Part shown: piece by piece, positions 44,911-53,708 of the stretch
How positions within the stretch are numbered: the first letter of the stretch is position 1
Layout of the letters: each line of letters opens with the position of its first letter
NCBI RefSeq assembly: GCF_002102345.1
Contig: NZ_LQPP01000016.1
Coordinates: forward strand, 248,001 to 312,000
DNA length: 64,000 bases
Direction of reading: 5' to 3'
Origin: Mycolicibacterium peregrinum
Lineage (GTDB): Bacteria > Actinomycetota > Actinomycetes > Mycobacteriales > Mycobacteriaceae
Position numbers and translations under genes: made by a program
Notes under the pieces: generated by a model
Databases searched by the model: none
What the model was told of the DNA's origin: nothing
What the model saw: the letters and a program-made list of their open reading frames with translations, nothing else

Positions 44911-47900
44911 CTAGAGCAGGCCGAGCTGCTGCAGGTTGGTGATGTACTTGACGATCACCGCCGGGCTGACATGGGGGATGTCCTTGTCCGGCCCGATCTT
45001 GGCTTCCTGCACCGCGGCCCGGAAGTGGTCCGTCGGGGCCAGGGCGCCCAGCATCGGCCGCTCGGGCTTCTGGTAGTTGTGCAGCAGTGGCAGCAGGGAG
45101 GCCTGACGCTGCTTGTCCGGCAGGGCGCGCAGGGTGCTCTCGAAACGCTGGATCCACTGCCCGTAGTCGGCGATCCGCTCGATCGCGTAACCCGCCTCGA
45201 TCAGCCAGTCGGTGAACTCGTCCATGCCGAGGCCGTCGTCATAGGGGTTCATCACGTGGTAGGTCTCGAAACTCTCGACGGACTGTCCGCCCAGGCTCGA
45301 GATCGACTCGGCGATGAACTCCACCGGCAGGCCGTCGTAGTGCGAGCGCTGGCGCTTGCCGTCAGCGTCCAGCTCGTAGAACGAGCCCGGTGCGATACCG
45401 CTGGCGACGAGGCTGAACATCATCCGGGTGAACATGTCCGGCAGGTTCAGCTGACCCGAGTACGTCGTATCGGCAAGGATCATGTCGCAACGGAACACCG
45501 CCACCGGCAGCCCGCACAGATCGTTCGCCTCACGCAACAGGACCTCGCCGGCCCACTTGCTGTTGCCGTACCCGTTGGCGTAGCCGTCATTGATCGCGCG
45601 GACCGCGCTCATCTGGCGGACGTCGACGTTCTCGACGAACTTCCCGGGCTCGATCTGATCGCCCACGCCGATGGTCGACACATAGGTGTACGGCTTGATC
45701 TTCGTGGTGAGCGCGATCTTGATCAGCTCGGCAGTCCCCAGTGCGTTGGGTCCGAACAGCTCGCTGTAGGGCAGCACGTGGTTGACCAGCGCGGCCGGGT
45801 CGACGATCAGGTCGACGTCGTCGGCCAGTCGCTGCCAGGTCTGCTGGTCCAGTCCGAGGTTCTCCTCGCCCTTGTCGCCGGCGATCACTTCGAGGTGGTC
45901 GGCGGCCAATTCCCGGTAGTGCGCAAGGAGTTTCGCGTCGCCGCTGTCGAAGGTGGCGTCGAGCCGGGCCCGGGCCTCCTCGTCGGACTTGGCCCGCACC
46001 AGCGCGATGACCTTGCCGTCGACCAGATCCATGCGTTCCAGCCACTCCAGCGCCAGGTAGCGGCCGAGGAAGCCGGTGGCGCCGGTCAGCAGCACGGTGC
46101 GGACCTCGGCCGGCGCCTTGGGCAGGCCCGGCGCGGCGGCCAGGGTTGCGGCGTCGAGGAACTTGTCCAGCGTGAGATCGGAGGCACTGACTTCGGCGGC
46201 GTGCCTGCCGTGCACCGACGCATAGGTCGGGCGCTGGGATCCGTTGCGCTGCGTTTCGATGTAGCCGGCGATCCCGGCCAGGTCGGTGGCCGGGCTGACG
46301 ATCACGCCGACCGGCACGTCCACGTCGAAGACCTCCCGCAGCAGATTGCCGAAGGTCAACGCCGACAACGAGTCTCCGCCCAGATCGGTGAAGTGGGCGT
46401 CCGGCGCCAGGTCTGACGCCGAAGCACCGAGCAGGGCACCTGCGGCCCGGCTCACGGTCTCCAGCACGGGGGCGTCGGCCGCTCCGGTGCGCAGCGCGCG
46501 CAGTTCGTTAGCCTGCGTCTCGGCGAGTTCGGTGTAGAGCTGCTCCAGTCGCTCGCCGTAGTGCGCCTTCAACTTCGGCCAGGCCAGCTTGCGGATACCG
46601 GTCAGCAGACCGTTCTCCAGGCTGAAAGGCGTTGTCTCGAGGATGAAGTCGCGCGGCACCTCGTAACTTTGCAGGTCGGCTTCGCGGGCGACCTCTTGCA
46701 GGGATTCGCTGATCGCTTCCTTCGACACGCTTGCGTCGGTGGGCACCACCACGGCCAGCAGATAGGGCTGCGCGCTGTTGCCGTAGACGTAGATCTGTTG
46801 CACCAGTGGGCTGTTGCCGAACACCGCCTCCAGCTTGGCCAACGTGACGAACTCGCCCTGGGCGAGCTTGAGCACATTGTTGCGCCGGTCGACGTAGCGC
46901 AGCTGGTCGGGACCGATCTCGGCGACGACGTCGCCGGTCCGGTAGAAACCGTCTTCGTCGAACACCGAAGCCGTGACCTCGGGACGCTTGTAGTAACCGG
47001 GGAACAGGTTCTCGGTCTTGAGCAGCAACTCGCCGCGGGGGTACGGCTGATCGGTGGCGAAGTAGCCCAGGTCGGGGACGTCGACGAGCTTGTAGTCGAT
47101 CACCGGCGGGCGCTGGGCCACGCCGTCGAACAGCGCCATACCGGCCTCGGTCGAGCCGTAGCCTTCGAGCAGGTGGATGCCGAGCATGTCCTCGGTCCAG
47201 GTCTTGAGCTCAGCGGAGATGGGTGCCGAGCCGGTCATGGCGGCGACGAAGCGTCCGCCGAGGACGTTGTCCCGCACCTCGGCCAGCACCTCGGCCTCGA
47301 CGGCCTCGCGGTCTGCGCCGCCCTCGGCCAGACGGTGATCCACCCGACTCTGGAACTCACTGTGGATCATCTCCCACACGCGCGGAACGAAATTGAGTTC
47401 GGTGGGCCGCACCAGGGCGAGGTCCTCCAGAAGCGTCGACAAGTCGCTGCGGGCGGCGAAGTAGCAGGTTCCGCCGGCGGCGAGCGAGGCGTACAGGATG
47501 CCGCGGCCCATCACGTGGCTCATCGGCATGAAGCTGAGGTTGATCGCCGAGCTGACCGGTCCGAGCCACGCCTTGCTGTTGCGCCGCCAGAACTTGCCGA
47601 CCGAGCTCTGCAGGTACATCGCGCCCTTGGGGGCGCCGGTGCTGCCCGAGGTGTAGATCAGCAGCGCGAGCGGGTCGGTGCCGTCAGCCTTGGGCGCCTC
47701 CGGTGAGGGCAGCTCGGCGCCGCGGACCAGCAGGTCGGTCAGGGTCTCGACGGTGACGCCCGCCCCGGCCAGCCGCTCGGCGGCCGATGTCACGGCGTCG
47801 CGGTGATCATCGATCTCGGGGTGGTGGTCGAATACGACCACCCGAGCCGGGGCGTATGCGGTGAGCGCCAGCTCGACGGCATCGGCGAGGTGGTCGACAC

Positions 47901-48396
47901 TCGCGGCGATCACACTCGGTTCGGTCTCGGTCACGATGGGCGCCAGCGACTCGGGCGACGAGCTGGTCTGCAGGGGCACCGACACCGCGCCGATCTGGCC
48001 GAGAGCCGTGTCGATCACGGTGTAGTCAGCGCTGGTGAAACCCAGGACGGCGACCCGGTCGCCCGGCTTGACGCCGGAATCGTGCAGAGCCGCACCGAAG
48101 GCGCGCACCCGGTCCCACAGTTGTCCGTAGCTGATGGTGTCGAACCGGGGGAGCAGGCGGGCGGTTGTCCGACCGGTGGTCGGGTCGGTGACGAATTCCT
48201 GCGCGCGTTCCCCGAGCGCAGGCCGATCGGCGTAACCCTGCAGGACGGTCCGGACGATCTCGGGCAGGAGGAGGCCGGGGACGTCTACGGAGGCGGTGAC
48301 GGTGTCGCTCGGTATCGCGGCAGCGAACTGTGGATCGGTAGCGGTCAGATCGGCGATGCGGATCGCCAGTTGCTCCTCGCGAGTATCAAACGACAT
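44911..48396 (-). CDS. car: Carboxylic acid reductase (CAR copy 2; FadD9-type)
   Basis: A 1161-residue A-T-R enzyme, clearly paralogous to copy 1 over its full length. It has [32 protein letters not shown] (Ser676), [20 protein letters not shown] and [15 protein letters not shown] 48396 (MSFDTREEQ) is chosen because AAAGAGGG lies 6 nt upstream; a TTG at 48399 would add one residue. The reductase domain is nearly the same in the two copies, and the adenylation domains differ more, so their substrate ranges may differ. It is read independently, with its own terminator. Confidence 0.97.
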   Translation of the reverse strand: MSFDTREEQLAIRIADLTATDPQFAAAIPSDTVTASVDVPGLLLPEIVRTVLQGYADRPALGERAQEFVTDPTTGRTTARLLPRFDTISYGQLWDRVRAFGAALHDSGVKPGDRVAVLGFTSADYTVIDTALGQIGAVSVPLQTSSSPESLAPIVTETEPSVIAASVDHLADAVELALTAYAPARVVVFDHHPEIDDHRDAVTSAAERLAGAGVTVETLTDLLVRGAELPSPEAPKADGTDPLALLIYTSGSTGAPKGAMYLQSSVGKFWRRNSKAWLGPVSSAINLSFMPMSHVMGRGILYASLAAGGTCYFAARSDLSTLLEDLALVRPTELNFVPRVWEMIHSEFQSRVDHRLAEGGADREAVEAEVLAEVRDNVLGGRFVAAMTGSAPISAELKTWTEDMLGIHLLEGYGSTEAGMALFDGVAQRPPVIDYKLVDVPDLGYFATDQPYPRGELLLKTENLFPGYYKRPEVTASVFDEDGFYRTGDVVAEIGPDQLRYVDRRNNVLKLAQGEFVTLAKLEAVFGNSPLVQQIYVYGNSAQPYLLAVVVPTDASVSKEAISESLQEVAREADLQSYEVPRDFILETTPFSLENGLLTGIRKLAWPKLKAHYGERLEQLYTELAETQANELRALRTGAADAPVLETVSRAAGALLGASASDLAPDAHFTDLGGDSLSALTFGNLLREVFDVDVPVGVIVSPATDLAGIAGYIETQRNGSQRPTYASVHGRHAAEVSASDLTLDKFLDAATLAAAPGLPKAPAEVRTVLLTGATGFLGRYLALEWLERMDLVDGKVIALVRAKSDEEARARLDATFDSGDAKLLAHYRELAADHLEVIAGDKGEENLGLDQQTWQRLADDVDLIVDPAALVNHVLPYSELFGPNALGTAELIKIALTTKIKPYTYVSTIGVGDQIEPGKFVENVDVRQMSAVRAINDGYANGYGNSKWAGEVLLREANDLCGLPVAVFRCDMILADTTYSGQLNLPDMFTRMMFSLVASGIAPGSFYELDADGKRQRSHYDGLPVEFIAESISSLGGQSVESFETYHVMNPYDDGLGMDEFTDWLIEAGYAIERIADYGQWIQRFESTLRALPDKQRQASLLPLLHNYQKPERPMLGALAPTDHFRAAVQEAKIGPDKDIPHVSPAVIVKYITNLQQLGLL

Positions 48397-48454
48397 CAAA
48401 AACCCTCTTTACAGATAGCGGAAATAGACACCGGCGCGACGTTGCACCCACCGG

Positions 48455-48485
48455 ATTACTACGTTAGTGAAGCTAAACTTATTTC
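48455..48485 (-). promoter_or_regulatory. Conserved CAR promoter/operator element, copy 2
   Basis: The second copy of the 31-bp element, 58 nt before the CAR2 start. The inverted repeat is TTACTACGTTAGTGA (48456-48470), one mismatch from perfect. Differences from copy 1 lie at five positions near the distal end. TAACGT on the minus strand fits a TANNNT -10. Confidence 0.7.
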
Positions 48486-48567
48486 CGGAAAACCAGCTTC
48501 TCAGCTGTCAATGTGCTGTGAGTCTTGTCGTTCTTGTGAATGCCACTGCGAAGGGCTGCTAACCGAG

Positions 48568-49203
48568 TCAGCGGATTGCCGGGACCGCGGCCTGGGGAGG
48601 AGTTCGGCCGGCGAGCGCCTCCACCGCCGTTGCGGGATCCGGGACCGCGATCAAGAGATCGCGCGTCGCAGCCAGGGCCGCCGCCGATGGCGTCACCCCG
48701 CCGACAGCGTCGGCCAGGTCGAGCAGATGCACGGTGGCCTCCAGAAGTGCGACCTCGGCGACCACGCCGAGCGTGGTGCTGCCGACAACCGGATAGCGGA
48801 TCACCGTTTCGCCGGCCCGGGCCATCTCGGGCATCCGGCGCATCCGGTCCGCGGCGTCGGCGAATCGCGCCGATGCTCCCGCAGGACTCAGAGTCGAGGC
48901 ATCCTGCACAGCCTGTGCGGCGATGCGGTCGGCCGTCGTGTTGGCGACGCCATCGGGCTGGTTGAAGATGCGCAGCATCTCGGCAGCGTCCGTCACGGCG
49001 GCCGGGCCGTCCGCCCGGGCACCGGCGAGTGCGCCGAACGTCGTTGCCTCCGGGCAGACGTGGGCAACCAGCGACTGCACGTCCCAGGCCTCACACCGGG
49101 TGGTGGTTCGCCATTGTGCCGCGGTGAGCTCGGCGCACCGCTGGCCCCAACGGTCCCAGGCATCGGCCAACGTGTCGCGCAAGAACCTCCCGACGAGACG
49201 CAT
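48568..49203 (-). CDS. DinB-like mycothiol-dependent maleylpyruvate isomerase family protein
   Basis: A 211-residue protein. The N-terminal four-helix bundle shows TRCEAWDVQSLVAHVCPEATTF, the first metal-His segment of TIGR03083/TIGR03086 proteins, and LLEATVHLLDLADAVGG provides the later His. These proteins are linked to mycothiol-dependent reactions. The exact function is unknown. It is divergent from a membrane protein gene by 68 bp. Confidence 0.85.
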   Translation of the reverse strand: MRLVGRFLRDTLADAWDRWGQRCAELTAAQWRTTTRCEAWDVQSLVAHVCPEATTFGALAGARADGPAAVTDAAEMLRIFNQPDGVANTTADRIAAQAVQDASTLSPAGASARFADAADRMRRMPEMARAGETVIRYPVVGSTTLGVVAEVALLEATVHLLDLADAVGGVTPSAAALAATRDLLIAVPDPATAVEALAGRTPPQAAVPAIR

Positions 49204-49271
49204 GCCTTCACCCTAGGAGCGTTATTCCCGCTTGAGTTCGGGGTACCCACCCGGGTGTCAAAGGAGGCATC

Positions 49272-49889
49272 ATGACCGAATTCGATACCCGCGGTGGTCG
49301 GTTACGCATGCGGCGCAGCCGCGGCGCCGCCAGCGGACTTTTGCTGGTTCTACTGGGAATCTGGGGTGCGCTGATCCCGTTCATCGGACCGTACTTCGAC
49401 TTTGCCTACACCCCGGACCAAGCCTGGGTGTGGACGTCGGCGCGCGGCTGGTTGGAGGTGCTTCCGGGTGCCGTCACGGCGCTTGGCGGTCTGCTTCTGC
49501 TGGTTTCGGGTAACCGGGCCACGGCTCATTTCGGCGGATGGCTGGCCGTACTGGGCGGAGCGTGGTTCGTGATCGGCCGGGCGCTCGCCGGGCCGCTGGG
49601 TATCGGCGATGCCGGGATGCCGATTGCCGTTACCGACGCCAAGCGGGTTTCGCTGGAGTTGGCTTACTTCTCCGGGCTGGGCGCATTGATCGTGTTGCTG
49701 GGGGCCATGGCGGTCGGCCGGTTGTCGGTCCGCAGCGTGCGCGATGTCGAATATGCCCAACGCCCCGTCGCGACGGCGGCGTCGGCCGAACCAGTCGCAG
49801 TCGCAGACGCGTCGCCGACCGAAGCCCCCGCACCCAGACATCGGACCTGGGGTGGATTCTTCGGTGGACGTCACACCCACGCGCACTAG
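49272..49889 (+). CDS. Conserved mycobacterial membrane protein, unknown function
   Basis: A 205-residue protein starting at ATG 49272, with AAAGGAGGCATC before it. It has four hydrophobic helices (GLLLVLLGIWGALIPFIG, AVTALGGLLLLVSG, LAVLGGAWFVIGRAL, LGALIVLLGAMAVGRL), with an aromatic YFDFAYTPDQAWVW loop after the first. The C-terminal tail is Ala/Pro-rich and ends in HTHAH. I do not recognise the function. It is convergent with gabT. Confidence 0.75.
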   Translation: MTEFDTRGGRLRMRRSRGAASGLLLVLLGIWGALIPFIGPYFDFAYTPDQAWVWTSARGWLEVLPGAVTALGGLLLLVSGNRATAHFGGWLAVLGGAWFVIGRALAGPLGIGDAGMPIAVTDAKRVSLELAYFSGLGALIVLLGAMAVGRLSVRSVRDVEYAQRPVATAASAEPVAVADASPTEAPAPRHRTWGGFFGGRHTHAH

Positions 49890-49893
49890 CGCG

Positions 49894-51237
49894 TCAGAGG
49901 TCGCGCAGGATCAGCTCGAGCACGTCGAGTCCCTCGACGAGCAGGTCGTCGCTGATCGTCAACGGCGGCAGGAAGCGCAGCACGTTGCCGTAGGTGCCGC
50001 AGGACAGCACGATCACCCCGGCCGCATGCGCACCGGCGCACAGCGCCTTGGTGAGCTCGGGGTCGGGTGTGATCGTGCCGGCCTTGACCAGTTCGACGGC
50101 GATCATCGCGCCCCGGCCGCGCACGTCGCCGATCCGGTCGTCCTCGGCCTGCAACCGGCCCAGGCGGTCCTTCATCAACGCCTCGATCTGCTGAGCCCGC
50201 GCGACCAGACCGTCGGCTTCGATGGTCTCGATGGTGGCCAGCGCCGCCGCACACGCGATCGGGTTGCCGCCGTACGTGCCGCCCAACCCGGAGACATGGG
50301 GCGAGTCCATGATCTCGGCGCGGCCCGTCACCGCCGACAGCGGCAAGCCGTCGGCGATGCCCTTGGCGGTGACGATCAGATCGGGATCGATGCCCTCGTG
50401 CTCACACGCGAACATCGCGCCGGTGCGGGCGAACCCGGTCTGAACTTCGTCGGCGATGAACACCACGTTGTTGTCGCGGCACCATCCCAACAGTGCGGGC
50501 AGGAACCCGTCGGCCGGGACGATGAACCCGCCCTCGCCCTGGATGGGTTCGATGATGACTGCAGCCAGGTTGTCCGCGCCGACCTGCTTTTCCATCACGT
50601 CGATGGCCCGCCTGGCCGCGAGCGCGCCGTCGGTGGCCAGCTCCTTGCCGAATTCCGCGTCGCGGAACGGATAGGACAACGGCGCCCGATAGATCTCGGG
50701 CGCGAACGGCCCGAAGCCGTGCTTGTACGGCATGGACTTGGCGGTCAGCGCCATCGTGAGGTTGGTGCGCCCGTGGTAGGCGTGGTCGAAGGCGACGACG
50801 GCCTGCTTGTGGGTGTGGGACCGGGCGATCTTGACCGCGTTCTCCACGGCCTCCGAACCCGAGTTGAACAGGGCCGACCGCTTCTCGCCGCGTACCGGCG
50901 TCAGCCGGTTGAGGTGCTCGCAGACCGCGACGTACTCCTCGTACGGCGTGATCATGAAGCAGGTGTGGGTGAAGTCGGCGGCCTGCGCGGCCACCGCCTC
51001 GACCACGCGAGGCGACGAGTTGCCGATCGTGGTGACGGCGATGCCCGAGCCGAGGTCGATGAGCCGGTTGCCGTCGACGTCCTCGACGATGCCGCCTCCG
51101 GCCCGGGCGGCGTATACGGGCATGGTGTTACCGACCCCACGGGCGACGGCCGCCGATTTTCGGCCGATCAACGCCTCGGATTTGGGGCCGGGGATCGCGG
51201 TGGCCAGATGGCGGCTCTGCTCGGGATGGCTCAACAC
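49894..51237 (-). CDS. gabT: 4-aminobutyrate aminotransferase
   Basis: A 447-residue class III PLP aminotransferase that converts GABA and 2-oxoglutarate to succinate semialdehyde and glutamate. The PLP lysine is in VTAKGIADGLPLSAVTGR, the cofactor Asp in VFIADEVQTGFARTGAMF, with SEAVENAVKIAR and DHAYHGRTNLTMAL. It lies next to the CAR genes, as in M. tuberculosis (Rv2589 beside fadD9). No gabD is seen nearby. Confidence 0.95.
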   Translation of the reverse strand: MLSHPEQSRHLATAIPGPKSEALIGRKSAAVARGVGNTMPVYAARAGGGIVEDVDGNRLIDLGSGIAVTTIGNSSPRVVEAVAAQAADFTHTCFMITPYEEYVAVCEHLNRLTPVRGEKRSALFNSGSEAVENAVKIARSHTHKQAVVAFDHAYHGRTNLTMALTAKSMPYKHGFGPFAPEIYRAPLSYPFRDAEFGKELATDGALAARRAIDVMEKQVGADNLAAVIIEPIQGEGGFIVPADGFLPALLGWCRDNNVVFIADEVQTGFARTGAMFACEHEGIDPDLIVTAKGIADGLPLSAVTGRAEIMDSPHVSGLGGTYGGNPIACAAALATIETIEADGLVARAQQIEALMKDRLGRLQAEDDRIGDVRGRGAMIAVELVKAGTITPDPELTKALCAGAHAAGVIVLSCGTYGNVLRFLPPLTISDDLLVEGLDVLELILRDL

Positions 51238-51394
51238 TGCCTCCTGAAAACGGAACGGCGGCGAAGGAAAGAACGCGTATCGAGCCTAGTCGTCCGGGTC
51301 CCCAGTCGGCGGCGAATGGGGTGGTCCGGGTCGGCGGCGGTATCGTGGCCTCGGTCGCCCTGACATCTGACCCGACACGAAAGACATAGTTGAC

Positions 51395-51757
51395 ATGGAT
51401 CTCGTCATTTTCCTGCCCCTGCTGATCGTCATGGGCGCGTTTATGTTCTTCGCGTCGCGTCGTCAGCGCAAGGCCATGCAGGCGACCATCGACCTGCACA
51501 ACTCGCTGCAGATCGGCGATCGCGTGCACACCACCTCGGGCCTGCAGGCCACGATCACCGGCATCACCGACGACAACGTCGACCTGGAGATCGCCCCCGG
51601 CGTCGTCACCACCTGGATGAAGCTCGCCGTGCGCGACCGCATCGAGGAGGACACCGATAGTGATAGTGATGCCGACGGCTCGACCTCGACCTCGGCCGCG
51701 ACTGAACTGACCGAGAGCACCGGCGTCACCGACACCGACGGCCTCAAGAAAGACTGA
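51395..51757 (+). CDS. yajC: Preprotein translocase subunit YajC
   Basis: A 120-residue membrane protein. One N-terminal helix (LVIFLPLLIVMGAFMFFASRRQRKAM) is followed by a cytoplasmic domain (LQIGDRVHTTSGLQATITGI) and an acidic tail. It accompanies SecDF in protein export. The gene order yajC-secD-secF is retained. The upstream 157-bp gap to gabT shows no clear feature. Confidence 0.95.
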   Translation: MDLVIFLPLLIVMGAFMFFASRRQRKAMQATIDLHNSLQIGDRVHTTSGLQATITGITDDNVDLEIAPGVVTTWMKLAVRDRIEEDTDSDSDADGSTSTSAATELTESTGVTDTDGLKKD

Positions 51758-51829
51758 CCGCAGAGCACCCAGGACAAGCACGTACCCTTTGCGGTGCTGA
51801 CGAACTGATCTCGAGGAGACCCTAGAAAC

Positions 51830-53704
51830 GTGGCATCGTCTACGGCGCCGGTGCATCCTGCGCGCTACCTGACACTTTTCCTGGTCCTTCTGATCGGCGT
51901 TTATCTGCTGGTGTTCCTCACCGGCGACAAGCAGGCCAAGCCAAAACTCGGCATTGACCTGCAGGGCGGTACCCGGGTGACGCTCACCGCGCGCACCCCG
52001 GACGGCTCGACGCCGACCAGAGAGGCACTCAACCAGGCCCAACAAATCATCAGTGCCCGCGTCGACGGTCTCGGCGTCTCTGGCTCAGAGGTCGTCATCG
52101 ACGGCGACAACCTGGTGATCACCGTTCCCGGCAACGACGGCAGCGAGGCCCGCAACCTGGGTCAGACCGCCCGGCTGTACATCCGGCCCGTCGCTCGCGC
52201 CATTCCGGTACAGCAGATCAAGCAGCTCGCGCAGGGTGGGGCACCGGGCGCTCCTGCGGCACCGGGCGCTCCTGCGGCACCGGGCGCTCCTGCGGCACCG
52301 GGCGCTCCTGCGGCACCGGGCGCTCCTGCGGCGCCGGGCGCTCCTGCCGCCCCGGGTGCTGTGCCCGGCCTTCCCGGTGCGATCCCGGGGGCGCCGGCCG
52401 AGCAGCCCGCGGCGCCGCCCGTGAGTGAGCCCGAGCCGGCCCCGCAGCCGCGCCCGTACCCGTTGGATCCGGCGCCGGAACCCACACCGGCACCCGAACC
52501 CGCCCCGGCACCGGCTCCGGGAGAGACGCCTGCGCCGCCGGCGCCGCAACCGGCGCCACCAGGCGCTCCGGCGAAGCCCGACGAGGCAAAGACTCGGGCC
52601 GCCCTGATCACGCTTGCGAAGACGATCCGCCAGAGCACCAACCCGATGATGCAGATCCAGGCGATCATGGACCGCGCCCAGAACTGCGACAAGGACGACA
52701 TCCTGGCCGGCAACGACGATCCCAAGTTGCCGCTCGTGACGTGCTCCACCGACGGCCAGACCGTCTACCTGCTGAGCCCCTCGATCATGAGTGGTGAAGA
52801 GATCGCGGACGCCACCTCAGGCCTGAACCAGCAGCAGGCCCAGTACGTCGTCGACGTGACCTTCAAGAGCGGGGGAGCCAAGACCTGGGCCGACTTCACC
52901 GCGGCGAACGTGGGCACGCAGACGGCGTTCACCCTCGACTCGCAGGTGGTCAGCGCACCCGAGATCAGGGAAGCCATCCCCGGCGGCAACACGCAGATCA
53001 CCGGTCAGTTCAACGCGGACACGGCCAAGGAACTGGCCAACGTGCTGAAGTACGGCTCGCTGCCGCTGTCGTTCGAGTCGTCGGAAGCGGAGACCGTTTC
53101 GGCAACCCTCGGCCTGTCCTCGATGCGGGCCGGTCTGATCGCGGGCGCGGTCGGCCTGGCGGCGGTGCTGCTGTACTCGTTGCTGTACTACCGGGTGCTC
53201 GGCCTGTTGGTGGCCCTGTCGCTGGTTGCAGCCGGCGCAATGGTCTTCGCCATCCTCGTGCTGCTCGGCAGATACATCGGTTACACGCTGGACCTGGCCG
53301 GTATCGCCGGTCTGATCATCGGTATCGGCACCACCGCGGACTCCTTCGTGGTGTTCTTCGAACGAATAAAGGACGAGATCCGCGAGGGCCGGTCGTTCCG
53401 GTCGGCGGTGCCCCGAGGCTGGGCGCGCGCCCGCAAGACGATCGTGTCCGGCAACGCCGTGACCTTCCTGGCGGCCGCGGTGCTGTACTTCCTGGCGATC
53501 GGACAGGTCAAGGGCTTCGCGTTCACGTTGGGATTGACCACGATCCTGGACATCGTGGTGGTGTTCCTGGTGACCTGGCCGCTGGTGTACCTGGCGTCCA
53601 AGTCCCCGACGATGGCAAAACCTGCCCTCAACGGTCTCGGCGCGGTGCAGCAGATCGCCCGGGAGCGCCGGGAGGCTTCGCATGCGACCGCGGGACGGGG
53701 ATAG
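51830..53704 (+). CDS. secD: Protein translocase subunit SecD
   Basis: A 624-residue six-helix membrane protein starting at GTG 51830. After the first helix, [12 protein letters not shown] marks the periplasmic P1 domain, which here has a long Ala/Pro repeat insertion (residues ~138-250). Later helices include [19 protein letters not shown], the conserved helix 4 motif. SecD with SecF pulls translocated protein through SecYEG using the proton gradient. AP-rich inserts occur in mycobacterial SecD. Confidence 0.97.
   Translation: MASSTAPVHPARYLTLFLVLLIGVYLLVFLTGDKQAKPKLGIDLQGGTRVTLTARTPDGSTPTREALNQAQQIISARVDGLGVSGSEVVIDGDNLVITVPGNDGSEARNLGQTARLYIRPVARAIPVQQIKQLAQGGAPGAPAAPGAPAAPGAPAAPGAPAAPGAPAAPGAPAAPGAVPGLPGAIPGAPAEQPAAPPVSEPEPAPQPRPYPLDPAPEPTPAPEPAPAPAPGETPAPPAPQPAPPGAPAKPDEAKTRAALITLAKTIRQSTNPMMQIQAIMDRAQNCDKDDILAGNDDPKLPLVTCSTDGQTVYLLSPSIMSGEEIADATSGLNQQQAQYVVDVTFKSGGAKTWADFTAANVGTQTAFTLDSQVVSAPEIREAIPGGNTQITGQFNADTAKELANVLKYGSLPLSFESSEAETVSATLGLSSMRAGLIAGAVGLAAVLLYSLLYYRVLGLLVALSLVAAGAMVFAILVLLGRYIGYTLDLAGIAGLIIGIGTTADSFVVFFERIKDEIREGRSFRSAVPRGWARARKTIVSGNAVTFLAAAVLYFLAIGQVKGFAFTLGLTTILDIVVVFLVTWPLVYLASKSPTMAKPALNGLGAVQQIARERREASHATAGRG
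52241..52348 (+). repeat. 18-bp tandem repeat in secD (Ala-Pro-Gly tract)
   Basis: GCACCGGGCGCTCCTGCG occurs five times without change (52241-52330), followed by a variant (52331-52348) and a degenerate remnant. Each unit encodes APGAPA. The array is in frame and length changes would keep the frame. Confidence 0.9.
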
Positions 53705-53708
53705 GCAC

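Noticed and set aside
40939..46416. Long plus-strand open frames opposite the CAR genes
   Set aside because: They mirror each other because the two CAR genes are duplicates; no domain is recognisable and they are codon-bias shadows.
52241..52348. Short regular repeats resembling a CRISPR array
   Set aside because: Units are contiguous with no spacers, in frame, and encode an Ala-Pro-Gly tract.
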